Below are positions 9,858 through 18,720 of a stretch of DNA of 64,000 bases, one piece after another (the stretch's first letter is position 1; every line of letters starts with the position of its first letter). The notes below the pieces were generated by a model that searched no databases, was not told where the DNA came from, and was given only the letters and a program-made list of their open reading frames with translations. This stretch comes from Zoogloeaceae bacterium (GTDB taxonomy: Bacteria; Pseudomonadota; Gammaproteobacteria; Burkholderiales; Rhodocyclaceae), in assembly GCA_024235655.1 (NCBI GenBank), contig JACKLY010000003.1, positions 238,435 through 302,434 of the forward strand. The letters run 5' to 3'. The translations under genes and the position numbers were made by a program.

Positions 9858-12178
9858 TCTTCCGCCTTGCGCGCCAACACTTCGCGGCCGCCGCGCCCAT
9901 CCATCGAAGAAACCAGCCCGGCTTTCTCCATGGCTTCGATCAGGCGTGCTGCACGGTTGTAGCCAATGCGCAAATGGCGCTGTACCAGCGAGATGGAGGC
10001 GCGACGGTTTTTCAGGACGATATCGACCGCCTGATCATAGAGCGGATCGCTCTCGGCATTGCCCTCGTCGCCACCATCGCCACCCTCACCATCTTCATCA
10101 TCACCGCCTGCGCCGGTCAGAACGCCTTCGACATACTCCGGGGCACCGGCTTTCTTCAGGTATTCGACAACGTGATGAACTTCATCGTCAGCTACAAAAG
10201 CGCCGTGCACACGGGTCGGATACCCGGTGCCCGGCGCCAGGTAAAGCATGTCTCCCTGGCCAAGCAAGGCTTCCGCCCCCATCTGGTCGAGAATGGTGCG
10301 TGAATCGATCTTCGATGAAACCTGGAATGAGATCCGGGTCGGAATATTGGCCTTGATCAGGCCGGTAATCACATCCACCGAAGGTCGCTGCGTTGCCAGA
10401 ATCAGATGCAAGCCGGCGGCACGTGCCTTCTGTGCCAAGCGGGCAATCAGTTGTTCGACCTTCTTGCCGACCACCATCATCAGGTCGGCCAGTTCGTCAA
10501 TGACGACAACGATGTAGGGCAACGTGGTCAGTGGCTCCGGTGCTTCCGGCGTCAGTGATAACGGGTTGGGGATTTTCTCTCCACGTTTCTCGGCGTCCCG
10601 GATCTTGCTGTTGAGACTGGCCAGATTGCGCACGCCCAGCGCGCTCATCAGCTTGTAACGCTTTTCCATTTCACCGACACACCAGTTCAGCGCATTGGCT
10701 GCCTGGCGCATGTCGGTCACCACCGGTGCCAGCAGATGTGGAATGCCTTCGTAGATCGAAAGCTCCAGCATCTTCGGGTCGACCATGATCAGGCGAACCT
10801 TTTCTGGCTCGGACTTGTAGATCATCGACAGGATCATGGCGTTGATGCCCACCGACTTGCCTGAGCCGGTCGTACCGGCCACCAGCAGGTGCGGCATCTT
10901 GGCCAGATCAACGACCATAGGCTGGCCGCCGATATCCTTGCCCAGAGTCAGCGTCAGTGGCGAGGCCATGTCCTGATAGACCGCACTCGAAATGATTTCC
11001 GAGAGGCGTACGGTCTGTCGTTTGGGGTTGGGCAACTCAAGCGCCATGCACGATTTTCCGGGCACGGTTTCAACAACGCGGATCGACACCAGTGCCAGGG
11101 CACGCGCCAGATCACGTGCAAGATTGACGATCTGGGCTCCCTTTACCCCCACTGCCGGCTCGATTTCATAGCGTGTGACCACCGGCCCGGGATAGGCAGC
11201 AATCACCTGCACCTGCACCCCAAACTCAGCCAGCTTGCGCTCGATCAGGCGGGAGGTGAACTCCATGGTTTCGGCACTGGGCAATTCAGTCTGGGCAGGC
11301 GCCGGTGCAAGCAGATGCAGGGGGGGCAACATGCCGCCCTCAACCACCTCGGGAAACAGCGGGGTCTGGCGCTCACGCTCGATGCGTTTTTCCACTTTCT
11401 TGGAAATTTCCACAACCGGCTGCGGGACTTCAATGAACAGTGGCTCATGATGTTCCACGCGCTTTTTCTCGACCTCGACCTCGGCTTCCCGCTGATGCGC
11501 CACTTCACGGCCAATCCGCCGATCCTGCCAGCGCTCGAAAATTCCGCGGATGCCGAGATAGCTGCCTTCCAGCAGGGCACCGATACGCTCGGCAGCCCCC
11601 AGCCAGGACATACCGGTAAACAAGCTCCAGCCCAAGGCGATGGCCCCCAACAGCATGAGGGTCGCTCCTGTAAAGCCTAGAAAGCGCATGGCCAGATTGC
11701 CGACTTCGTATCCCAGCATGCCCCCGGGGGCCAGCGGCAAGGCTTTGCTCATTGAATGGAAACGCAGGGCTTCAATGGCGCTGCTCGATGCCAGCAGGAC
11801 GAGGAAACCAGCGAGGGCAATCAACAGCGGCCGGCGATCGGCGGAACGCAGGCCATCCAGCCGTCGGTAACCCCACCAGACGATGGCCGCGCAGAGGATC
11901 ACCCACCACCAGGCGGAAATTCCAAAAACGTAGAGCAGCAAGTCGGAAACCCAGGCACCCGCACGGCCGGCAGGGTTGTGCAGGGTTGTCGTGAAGACCG
12001 AACGCGACCAGCCCGGATCCTCCGGGTGATAGCCGAACAGGGCCAGCGACAGGAAGCCGGCGAGCACAACAAGGGCAAGCCAGCGCGACTCCTGCAGGAT
12101 GACGGCAATTTTCTCTGGCAGCGGGCTCGGTGCCTCACCCCTGCGTGCAGCAGTTTTGGTCGTCAAGGAAATCGGCAA
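9854..12178 (-). CDS. ftsK: DNA translocase FtsK
   Basis: Coordinates chromosome dimer resolution and segregation with division. The first 200 residues hold four to five membrane helices, followed by a charged linker of about 100 residues. The RecA-like motor then follows, with Walker A GTTGSGKSVGINAM and the Walker B region VVVIDELADLMMVVGKK. The winged-helix gamma domain is at the C-terminus (LVQRHLRIGYNRAARLIEAMEKAGLVS). At 774 residues it is a short-linker FtsK/SpoIIIE. The start appears to be TTG with no clear ribosome site; a TATAAT hexamer lies 17 bases upstream of it. Confidence 0.95.
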   Translation of the reverse strand: MPISLTTKTAARRGEAPSPLPEKIAVILQESRWLALVVLAGFLSLALFGYHPEDPGWSRSVFTTTLHNPAGRAGAWVSDLLLYVFGISAWWWVILCAAIVWWGYRRLDGLRSADRRPLLIALAGFLVLLASSSAIEALRFHSMSKALPLAPGGMLGYEVGNLAMRFLGFTGATLMLLGAIALGWSLFTGMSWLGAAERIGALLEGSYLGIRGIFERWQDRRIGREVAHQREAEVEVEKKRVEHHEPLFIEVPQPVVEISKKVEKRIERERQTPLFPEVVEGGMLPPLHLLAPAPAQTELPSAETMEFTSRLIERKLAEFGVQVQVIAAYPGPVVTRYEIEPAVGVKGAQIVNLARDLARALALVSIRVVETVPGKSCMALELPNPKRQTVRLSEIISSAVYQDMASPLTLTLGKDIGGQPMVVDLAKMPHLLVAGTTGSGKSVGINAMILSMIYKSEPEKVRLIMVDPKMLELSIYEGIPHLLAPVVTDMRQAANALNWCVGEMEKRYKLMSALGVRNLASLNSKIRDAEKRGEKIPNPLSLTPEAPEPLTTLPYIVVVIDELADLMMVVGKKVEQLIARLAQKARAAGLHLILATQRPSVDVITGLIKANIPTRISFQVSSKIDSRTILDQMGAEALLGQGDMLYLAPGTGYPTRVHGAFVADDEVHHVVEYLKKAGAPEYVEGVLTGAGGDDEDGEGGDGGDEGNAESDPLYDQAVDIVLKNRRASISLVQRHLRIGYNRAARLIEAMEKAGLVSSMDGRGGREVLARKAEE

Positions 12179-12226
12179 GAAAAAATGAAAAGGGGATTAT
12201 ACCCGCCCCCTGCAAGAGGCTCGGGA

Positions 12227-12892
12227 TCAACCTTCGTCAAGGATGATCAGGCCATCATCGACCTGGATATAGCCACTGGTTTCCAGACCCTTCATCACCC
12301 GGCTGACCATCTCGCGTGAGGCACCAATCATCTTGGCGATATCCTGCTTGGTCAGTTTTCGGCGAATCACCCGCTGGCCTTCGTGGATTTCAGAAAACTC
12401 CAGCAGCAGTTTGGCAACACGGCCGTAGACATCCATCAGCGCCAGGCTTTCGATCTTCCTGTCCGCATCGCGCAGGCGTTCGACCAGGCACTTCATGATG
12501 TTGAGCCCGACTTCGAAATTTTCCTGCAGGCAACGCTTGAAATCGGCCTTTGAGATCACCAGCAATTCACAGGCTTCGGCAGCCACCACATCGGCAGAAC
12601 GCGGACTGCCGTCGATCAGCCCCATTTCCCCGAAAAAGCTGCCGGGGCCAAGGATGGAAAGGATGACCTCACGGCCCTCCTCATCGCTGTTCATCACGCG
12701 AGCAGAGCCATTGACCAGGATGTACATCGAATCGGTATCATCACCGGCGCGGACAATGACGGTTCCTCTCACTACCTTGCGCCGGGTGGCCACCTGTGCA
12801 ATCTGCTCCAGCTGCGGATCCTGGACCCCTTTGAACAAGGGGATCGTTCGCAGCAGAACCATGCCTTTATGTCCAACTCCCTCACAAACCAT
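12227..12892 (-). CDS. Crp/Fnr-family transcriptional regulator
   Basis: A 221-residue regulator with a cyclic-nucleotide-binding domain (residues 1-120, with GSFFGEMGLIDGSPRSADVVA as the phosphate-binding cassette). A dimerisation helix follows, and then a winged HTH reading LTKQDIAKMIGASREMVSRVMKGLE. The cassette GEMGLIDGSPRSA resembles true CRP, and there is no N-terminal cysteine cluster, so it is not FNR. An effector such as cAMP is possible but not provable. The ATG used has AAGGT nearby and gives a protein of CRP-like length; an upstream extension is open but unlikely. It is divergent from trxB. Confidence 0.88.
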   Translation of the reverse strand: MVCEGVGHKGMVLLRTIPLFKGVQDPQLEQIAQVATRRKVVRGTVIVRAGDDTDSMYILVNGSARVMNSDEEGREVILSILGPGSFFGEMGLIDGSPRSADVVAAEACELLVISKADFKRCLQENFEVGLNIMKCLVERLRDADRKIESLALMDVYGRVAKLLLEFSEIHEGQRVIRRKLTKQDIAKMIGASREMVSRVMKGLETSGYIQVDDGLIILDEG

Positions 12893-13038
12893 TGTGGCTA
12901 CCTTTTTTCTTAGAAATTCATGATGTTGGATGCAAATTATAAGCAAGTTTCACAAAAGGCAAGCGGAAGCTTGCTACGAGGCATCAGGCAGCCCGTTATA
13001 ATTTAGGCATTATTCAACACAGCGAACAGAAAACGACC

Positions 13039-14001
13039 ATGACCCAAACCACTCGCCACTGCCGCCTGCTGATCCTCGGTTCCGGCCCTGCCGGCTACAC
13101 CGCGGCTGTCTACGCCGCCCGCGCCAACCTGAAACCGGTACTGATCACCGGCATCGCCCAGGGTGGCCAGCTGATGACCACCACCGATGTCGACAACTGG
13201 CCGGCCGATGCCGATGGCGTGCAGGGCCCGGAGTTGATGGAGCGTTTCCAGAAGCATGCCGAGCGTTTCGAGACCGAAATCCTGTTCGATCACATCCACA
13301 CCACCCATCTGGCCGAGAAGCCGATCCGGCTGGTGGGTGACTCTGGCGAATACACCTGCGACGCACTGATCATCGCTACCGGCGCTTCTGCGCAGTACCT
13401 CGGTCTCCCGTCAGAAGAAAAATTCTCCGGCCGCGGTGTTTCTGCCTGTGCCACCTGTGACGGTTTCTTCTACCGCAACCAGGCGGTTGCCGTCGTCGGT
13501 GGCGGCAACACGGCCGTTGAAGAGGCGCTCTATCTGGCAAACATCGCCAGCCATGTTTCACTGATTCATCGCCGCGACAAGTTCAAGGCTGAAAAAATCC
13601 TCATCGACAAGCTCTACAAGAAGGTTGAGGAAGGCAAGATCAGCCTGGTCATCGACTCGACGCTGGATGAAGTACTTGGTGACAACACGGGCGTCACCGG
13701 CGTCCGCGTCAAGCATGTGAAGTCGGGTGACACCAAGGAGCTGCAACTCACTGGCGTCTTCATCGCCATCGGCCACAAGCCGAATACCGACATCTTCGCC
13801 GGCCAACTCGAAATGGAAGGTGGTTACATTGTCACCAAGGCCGGTCGTGTGGGTAACGCTACCGCGACCAGCGTTGAAGGCGTCTTTGCCGCCGGCGACG
13901 TGCAGGACCACATCTACCGTCAGGCCTGCACCTCGGCCGGCACCGGCTGCATGGCCGCGCTTGATGCCGAGCGTTACCTGGATGCCCTCGGCCTGGCCTA
14001 A
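13039..14001 (+). CDS. trxB: Thioredoxin reductase
   Basis: FAD/NADPH disulfide reductase that reduces thioredoxin. GSGPAGYTAAVYAARANL near residue 13 binds FAD. CATCDGFFYRNQ near residue 137 carries the redox-active CxxC. GGGNTAVEEALYLANIA near residue 155 binds NADPH, and GVFAAGDVQD near 285 is the second FAD motif. The 320-residue length and the motif wording match classical low-molecular-weight TrxB. A possible promoter hexamer TATAAT lies about 37 bases upstream of the start. Confidence 0.97.
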   Translation: MTQTTRHCRLLILGSGPAGYTAAVYAARANLKPVLITGIAQGGQLMTTTDVDNWPADADGVQGPELMERFQKHAERFETEILFDHIHTTHLAEKPIRLVGDSGEYTCDALIIATGASAQYLGLPSEEKFSGRGVSACATCDGFFYRNQAVAVVGGGNTAVEEALYLANIASHVSLIHRRDKFKAEKILIDKLYKKVEEGKISLVIDSTLDEVLGDNTGVTGVRVKHVKSGDTKELQLTGVFIAIGHKPNTDIFAGQLEMEGGYIVTKAGRVGNATATSVEGVFAAGDVQDHIYRQACTSAGTGCMAALDAERYLDALGLA

Positions 14002-14007
14002 GCCCCG

Positions 14008-15009
14008 ATGAGCAAGCGCCCCAAGGATGGTCCCTTCGGGGCGCTGGCTGCACTACATAAACAAGTTCGACACGCAGCACCTGCTGAACCAAGCAAAGCA
14101 CTACCGCCATCAGCGCCCCCGGCTGATGACAGCAACGCCTTTCATGAAGAAATGAAGGGAATCACCCCGCTCAAGCAGAACAACCGGGCTCAAATTGAAC
14201 GCGCCAGACCAGAAGCCAGGGTGCGCCCACAGCCGGAAGTGATTTCCCCGCCCCCCGCCAGACGTATTGATCCAGACGATGTGAATGCGATGCTCCGTGA
14301 AGCCATGAGTGGCGTTGTCCCTTTGCCGGACCGTGGCCAGGCAGACATTCCCCGGCGACCTGGCATCAAGTTGCAGAAGCATTCTGAAAATGACAGCGAA
14401 CCATCAAGCGGAGTGGAAGCCGGCACGCTTTCAACGCTTCAATACCTGCCTCCGACGCTTCCTGATGACGAACATGACCCCGCCGCCCTTTTTCGCCGTG
14501 CGGTTGGTGCTGCCAACCCGCTCCCCGACCGCGGTCTTGCATCGCTGAACAAACCACTGCCGCCACCCCATCCGCGCCAGAAGGAGCTAGATGAAGCCGC
14601 CGCATTGCGTGAGTCGATTGTTGCCCCCCTGAGTTTTCAGGATCGGCTGGATACAGGGAACGAAAGCAGCCACCTGCGCGATGGTATTCCACGCCGCGTC
14701 CTCACTGATTTACGGCGTGGACGCTGGACGGTTCAGGACGAACTCGATCTGCATGGTCTGACCCGTGACGAGGCCAGACCGGCCCTTTCCGCTTTTCTCC
14801 AGCATGCACTGGAGCAAGGATTTCGCTGCATTCGGCTGATTCATGGCAAGGGGCTCAGTTCCCCCGGGCGGGAACCGGTACTCAAACACCTCTCGCGTGG
14901 CTGGCTGATGCAACGCGAAGAAATCCTCGCATTCTGCCAGGCACGGCCGCATGACGGCGGCGAAGGCGCCCTGCTGGTGCTGCTGCGCAATCAGAACAAG
15001 GCGGGATAA
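14008..15009 (+). CDS. Smr-domain protein with a repeated N-terminal region
   Basis: The C-terminal 90 residues form an Smr domain (ELDLHGLTRDEARPALSAFL, then RCIRLIHGKGLSSPG), a fold associated with nuclease or nucleic-acid-binding activity. The first 230 residues are unusual. A short motif of the type A-(x2)-F/L-(x5)-G/A-(x2)-PL-(x2)-DR occurs four times, around GITPLKQNNR, GVVPLPDRGQ, GAANPLPDRGL and APLSFQDRLD, with Pro-rich spacers. Ordinary small Smr proteins carry one such segment ahead of the domain. The gene follows trxB by six bases and is likely co-transcribed with it. Confidence 0.8.
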   Translation: MSKRPKDGPFGALAALHKQVRHAAPAEPSKALPPSAPPADDSNAFHEEMKGITPLKQNNRAQIERARPEARVRPQPEVISPPPARRIDPDDVNAMLREAMSGVVPLPDRGQADIPRRPGIKLQKHSENDSEPSSGVEAGTLSTLQYLPPTLPDDEHDPAALFRRAVGAANPLPDRGLASLNKPLPPPHPRQKELDEAAALRESIVAPLSFQDRLDTGNESSHLRDGIPRRVLTDLRRGRWTVQDELDLHGLTRDEARPALSAFLQHALEQGFRCIRLIHGKGLSSPGREPVLKHLSRGWLMQREEILAFCQARPHDGGEGALLVLLRNQNKAG

Positions 15010-15027
15010 CCGATAGGCTTCTGCCGC

Positions 15028-15501
15028 TTATTGCGGCAAGGGTGGAACCGGGTCGTTGAAGCGGCGCAGATACATCACGACCGAGGCACGCAGCTCCGGA
15101 TCATCGATTCTGGTGAAATTCATCGAACGGCCGGGCACGGCCTGCTCGGTATCGGCAAGATAATAATCGAGCGTGGCGTAGTTCCAGGTATGCCCCGAAG
15201 CCTTCATTGCCGGGGAATAGTCAAAGCCGGGTGATGTTCCGGCCTTGCGGCCAAAGACATTCCATAGATGCGGCCCCTTGAAATGCCCGCCGGATTTCTC
15301 CCCATCGTGGCACTGCGAGCATTTGCGCTCGAAGAAACGGGCTCCGGCATCAAGGTCGGCTTTTGCCAGCCGCTGCTTCAGTTCCGGGGTCATTACCGGC
15401 ATTTTTTCGGAAATCGGCTTTCCGGCATCTGCCGATACCGGCAAAACCAGCGCAGACAGAAGTAGCCCGAAGGTCGTTTGCTTGAATGAAAAATGATTCA
15501 T
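15028..15501 (-). CDS. Periplasmic class I cytochrome c
   Basis: A 157-residue precursor. The signal peptide runs from MNHFSFKQTTFGLLLSAL to about residue 27. The single heme c motif is CSQCH, with a later Met in the NFTRIDD-containing loop as probable axial ligand. The segment GPHLWNVFGRKAGTSPGFDYSPAMK is characteristic of mitochondrial-like/cytochrome c2-type proteins. I start at the ATG preceded by AAGGAG eight bases upstream. It would shuttle electrons between periplasmic redox enzymes; the partner is not identifiable here. Confidence 0.9.
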   Translation of the reverse strand: MNHFSFKQTTFGLLLSALVLPVSADAGKPISEKMPVMTPELKQRLAKADLDAGARFFERKCSQCHDGEKSGGHFKGPHLWNVFGRKAGTSPGFDYSPAMKASGHTWNYATLDYYLADTEQAVPGRSMNFTRIDDPELRASVVMYLRRFNDPVPPLPQ

Positions 15502-15575
15502 TACCACCGCTCCTTCACTGAATGGACTCAACCCGAAATGAGACAGCCGCCAACAGGAATTGTTCGACAGCGGGC

Positions 15576-15914
15576 TCAGATCGCCGCTTCGTCGGTTTCG
15601 CCAGTGCGAATACGAACCACCTGCTCAACCGCGGTGACAAAGATCTTGCCATCGCCGATCTTGCCGGTGTGTGCCGCCTTGATGATGGCATCAATGGCCG
15701 GTTCGACGGTTTCCGCCGCAACGACAATCTCGATCTTCACCTTGGGCAGGAAATCCACCACATATTCGGCGCCACGATACAACTCGGTATGACCTTTCTG
15801 CCGGCCAAACCCCTTGACCTCGGTTACAGTCAGGCCGGTCACCCCGATTTCCGACAGAGATTCACGTACTTCGTCGAGTTTGAAGGGCTTGATGATGGCT
15901 TCGATCTTCTTCAT
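15576..15914 (-). CDS. glnB: Nitrogen regulatory protein P-II
   Basis: A trimeric sensor of 2-oxoglutarate and ATP/ADP that controls GlnE, NtrB and other targets. The 112-residue protein matches GlnB closely. The T-loop contains RGAEYVVDFLPKVKIE with the uridylylated Tyr51. TGKIGDGKIFV is the B-loop signature and IRTGETDEAAI is the C-loop. It lies just downstream of nadE on the same strand, an association common in betaproteobacteria, which favours GlnB over the amtB-linked GlnK. Confidence 0.95.
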   Translation of the reverse strand: MKKIEAIIKPFKLDEVRESLSEIGVTGLTVTEVKGFGRQKGHTELYRGAEYVVDFLPKVKIEIVVAAETVEPAIDAIIKAAHTGKIGDGKIFVTAVEQVVRIRTGETDEAAI

Positions 15915-15978
15915 GGCTTGTGTTCTCCGGAATTCGGTTGGTGGCTTCAGACCACTATCGTATCAAAAAAACCACGGT

Positions 15979-17586
15979 TCAAAATTCATCGACATAGCGG
16001 TTGGTGATCGGATAGCGCCAATCCCGGCCAAATCCGCGCTGCGTTACACGAACACCAATCGGCGCCTGCCGCCGCTTGTATTCGGCGATGCGCAACAAAC
16101 GCACCACGCGCCGCACATCGGCTTCGGTATAACCGGCAGCAATGATCTGGCGCGGGCTCTCATCACGTTCCATGTAGGCCTGCATGATGGCATCGAGCAC
16201 TTCGTATGGTGGCAAACTGTCCTGATCGGTCTGGTCGGGCTTCAACTCGGCCGATGGTGGCCGCGTGATGATCCGCTCCGGAATGATCTCGCGATCCCGG
16301 TTGACCCAGCGTGACAAGCGATAGACAAAGGTCTTGAACACATCCTTGATCACCGCGAAACCACCGGCCATATCACCATAAAGCGTGCAGTAACCGACAC
16401 CCATTTCCGACTTGTTGCCGGTGGTCAGGACCAGCGCGCCGCTCTTGTTCGACAAGGCCATCAGCAGATTGCCGCGAATACGTGCCTGCAGATTTTCCTC
16501 GGTGGTATCACTGGGCAAACCGGCGAACTCACTGGCCAGCATGTCTGCATAGGTTTGCATGGCCGGACCGATCGGGATTTCGTCGTAACGTACACCCAGG
16601 GTTTTCACCATCTGTCGTGAGTCATCCAGACTGATGTCCGCGGTATACGGTGAGGGCATCATCACGGCACGAACTTTTTCTGCGCCCAGTGCATCCACGG
16701 CCACGGCCAGTGTCAGGGCCGAATCGATACCACCGGAAAGACCGATGATGGCGCCGGGAAAACCATTTTTCCCGATGTAGTCACGGACACCATGAACCAG
16801 TGCCGTATAGACCTGCGCCTCGGCATCCAGCAAGGGCGCCAGTTCACCCGGCTGCGGCTCGCCGCCATCGATATGAACCAGACCCAGCATATCCTTGAAC
16901 TGCGGCAGGCGAACAACCTCCCGGCCTTGAGAATCCAGTGCAAACGAACCGCCATCGAATACCAGCTCATCCTGTCCGCCAACCATGTTGGCGTAGATGA
17001 CAGGAATACCGCAGGTAGCAATGCGCTGGCGCAGCACCTCCGTTCGTTCACCATGCTTGTCGAGATGAAATGGCGAGGCATTGAGTACCAGGAGCAATTC
17101 AGCACCGGCTGCATGGGCAGCTTCAGCAGCCCCCGGCTCCCAGATATCGGCGCAGATATTGATGCCGCAACGCACCCCCTTGAGGGTGAATACACAGGCT
17201 TCATCGCCAGGCTCGAAATAGCGCTCTTCGTCAAAGACCTCGTAATTGGGCAGCAACTGTTTGTGGTATGTGGCAATCCGTCGTCCATCCACAAACAGGC
17301 TGGCCGCATTGAAGCAACGCCCCTTGCGCTCTTCCGGATGGCCGACAAGCACGGCGATACCATGCACCTGCGAAGCCAATGCGGCCAATTCCCGTTCGCA
17401 GGCACGGTAGAAATCGGCACGCAGCAGCAAGTCTTCCGGTGGATAGCCACATAACGCCAGTTCCGGCGTGATCAGCAGATCGGCACCTTCAGCACGAGCA
17501 CGCTCGGCATAATCGGCGATTCTGTTCGCATTGCCGGCAAGGTCACCGACCGTGGGATTGAATTGAGCTATCGCAATTTTCAGCAT
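15979..17586 (-). CDS. nadE: Glutamine-dependent NAD+ synthetase
   Basis: Converts deamido-NAD to NAD+ using glutamine nitrogen. The N-terminal 260 residues are a nitrilase-like glutaminase with the Glu of ITPELALCGYPPEDLL, the Lys of YHKQLLPNYEVFDE and the Cys of GINICADIWEP. The C-terminal half is the ATP-pyrophosphatase synthetase with the P-loop GLSGGIDSAL and TTGNKSEMGVGYCTLYGD. The 535-residue length is normal for the two-domain form. glnB follows 64 bases downstream. Confidence 0.96.
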   Translation of the reverse strand: MLKIAIAQFNPTVGDLAGNANRIADYAERARAEGADLLITPELALCGYPPEDLLLRADFYRACERELAALASQVHGIAVLVGHPEERKGRCFNAASLFVDGRRIATYHKQLLPNYEVFDEERYFEPGDEACVFTLKGVRCGINICADIWEPGAAEAAHAAGAELLLVLNASPFHLDKHGERTEVLRQRIATCGIPVIYANMVGGQDELVFDGGSFALDSQGREVVRLPQFKDMLGLVHIDGGEPQPGELAPLLDAEAQVYTALVHGVRDYIGKNGFPGAIIGLSGGIDSALTLAVAVDALGAEKVRAVMMPSPYTADISLDDSRQMVKTLGVRYDEIPIGPAMQTYADMLASEFAGLPSDTTEENLQARIRGNLLMALSNKSGALVLTTGNKSEMGVGYCTLYGDMAGGFAVIKDVFKTFVYRLSRWVNRDREIIPERIITRPPSAELKPDQTDQDSLPPYEVLDAIMQAYMERDESPRQIIAAGYTEADVRRVVRLLRIAEYKRRQAPIGVRVTQRGFGRDWRYPITNRYVDEF

Positions 17587-17613
17587 GGCAGAACTATAAG
17601 CGAAATAAAGAAA

Positions 17614-17631
17614 GGGGCGCCGCAGCGCCCC
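17614..17631 (-). terminator. Intrinsic terminator after ppa
   Basis: GGGGCGC and GCGCCCC form a 7-bp GC stem with a four-base loop. On the minus strand this is followed by TTTCTTTATTTC. It lies 20 bases past the ppa stop and separates ppa from nadE. Confidence 0.8.
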
Positions 17632-17651
17632 TCATTGTCAGCCAGTCAGGC

Positions 17652-18200
17652 TCAGAAAGCCGGCTTATCCTTGGCATCGGCGTAACGCTTCACACCGGAC
17701 ATGATCTCGGCCTTGGCTTCTTCCTGACCAAACCAGCCCTGTACCTTGACGTATTTACCCGGCTCCAGATCCTTGTAGTGTTCGAAGAAATGGGAAATCT
17801 GGTCAAGGGTGATCTGCGGCAGGTCGCGCGGGCTCTCCACGCTGCGGTACATCGTCGTCAGTTTATCGACCGGCACGGCGAGCACTTTTGCATCTTCGCC
17901 GGCTTCGTCAGTCATGGCCAGCATACCAATCGGGCGGCAACGCACCACGACACCCGGCGGCAACGCAAACTGGGTCACGACCAGCACATCAACCGGATCA
18001 CCGTCACCGGCAATGGTATGCGGGATGTAGCCGTAGTTGCATGGGTAATGCATGGCGGTACCCATGAAACGATCAACAAAGATTGCACCGCTGTCCTTGT
18101 CGACTTCGTATTTGACTGGATCAGCGTGTGCGGGAATCTCGATGATCACGTTGAAATCGTTGGGAAGGGCGTTGCCGGAAGGGACGTCGTTGAGGGCCAT
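17652..18200 (-). CDS. ppa: Inorganic pyrophosphatase (family I)
   Basis: Hydrolyses pyrophosphate to drive biosynthesis. The 182-residue family I enzyme contains the active-site strands EIPAHADPVKYEVDK and FVDRFM. The signature DGDPVDVLV holds three metal-binding aspartates, and EDAKVLAVP and HYKDLEPGKYVKV follow. Length and motif order are standard for bacterial soluble Mg-dependent PPases. The short leader upstream adjoins the Fur-controlled hemP promoter on the other strand. Confidence 0.97.
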   Translation of the reverse strand: MALNDVPSGNALPNDFNVIIEIPAHADPVKYEVDKDSGAIFVDRFMGTAMHYPCNYGYIPHTIAGDGDPVDVLVVTQFALPPGVVVRCRPIGMLAMTDEAGEDAKVLAVPVDKLTTMYRSVESPRDLPQITLDQISHFFEHYKDLEPGKYVKVQGWFGQEEAKAEIMSGVKRYADAKDKPAF

Positions 18201-18313
18201 AGCGTTTCTTTCTGTCAGCTTTGCGGAAAGGCTGAATTATACCGTCTTCCTAACCAGAAGGCCTGCCGGCACGGTGCAGGAAGGCCTTCCTGCAATTTTT
18301 TTCGATAAAGAGA

Positions 18314-18358
18314 TTGACGGCACCACACTTCGTAATTAGAATGCGAACCGTTCTCATT
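18314..18358 (+). promoter_or_regulatory. Sigma-70 promoter overlapped by a Fur box, for hemP
   Basis: A -35 TTGACG (18314-18319) and a -10 TAGAAT (18337-18342) are separated by exactly 17 bases. The 19-mer AATGCGAACCGTTCTCATT (18340-18358) overlaps the -10 and forms an inverted repeat with two mismatched positions. It matches three further copies in this window upstream of iron genes and fits the Fur consensus. Confidence 0.85.
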
Positions 18359-18395
18359 TGCAACACAACAATGGATTCTCAACATGGAGTCGGAC

Positions 18396-18572
18396 ATGGT
18401 TCCCAACCCGCATTCAGCCAATCTTGTGGTGGTGTCGGTTCAGCCTCAGTTGCCACCGCGGGTCAACAGCGATCAGCTGTTCCGCGGCCAGAAAACCCTT
18501 GAGATTGAACATGGCGAACAGCGCTACACCTTGCGCGTCACCAAGGACAACAAACTGATTCTGACCAAATAG
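18396..18572 (+). CDS. hemP: Hemin uptake protein HemP
   Basis: A 58-residue protein whose C-terminal half reads LFRGQKTLEIEHGEQRYTLR and then TKDNKLILTK, the diagnostic HemP/HmuP signature. Family members are small cytoplasmic proteins encoded with heme uptake genes and needed for, or regulating, heme receptor expression. A GGAG six bases before the chosen ATG decides the start; an ATG four codons upstream lacks a site. The Fur box immediately upstream supports iron control, and tonB-exbB-exbD follow. Confidence 0.92.
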   Translation: MVPNPHSANLVVVSVQPQLPPRVNSDQLFRGQKTLEIEHGEQRYTLRVTKDNKLILTK

Positions 18573-18720
18573 CAACACCCTGTTTCATGCATCAAATTTT
18601 CTCTCGATAGCGATTTCTCTCGCTCCTTGCCGCCAGCCAGCCAGACCATCCGGACCAGCCAGCCACGCGCTTTTTTGAACAACAAGTTCTGCCATCCACG
18701 TGCAGAACCTGAAGCGCAGC

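Noticed and set aside
15022..15038. Small hairpin TGCCGC/GCGGCA between the Smr gene and the cytochrome gene
   Set aside because: Only six base pairs, overlaps the cytochrome stop and has no T run; too weak to call a terminator.
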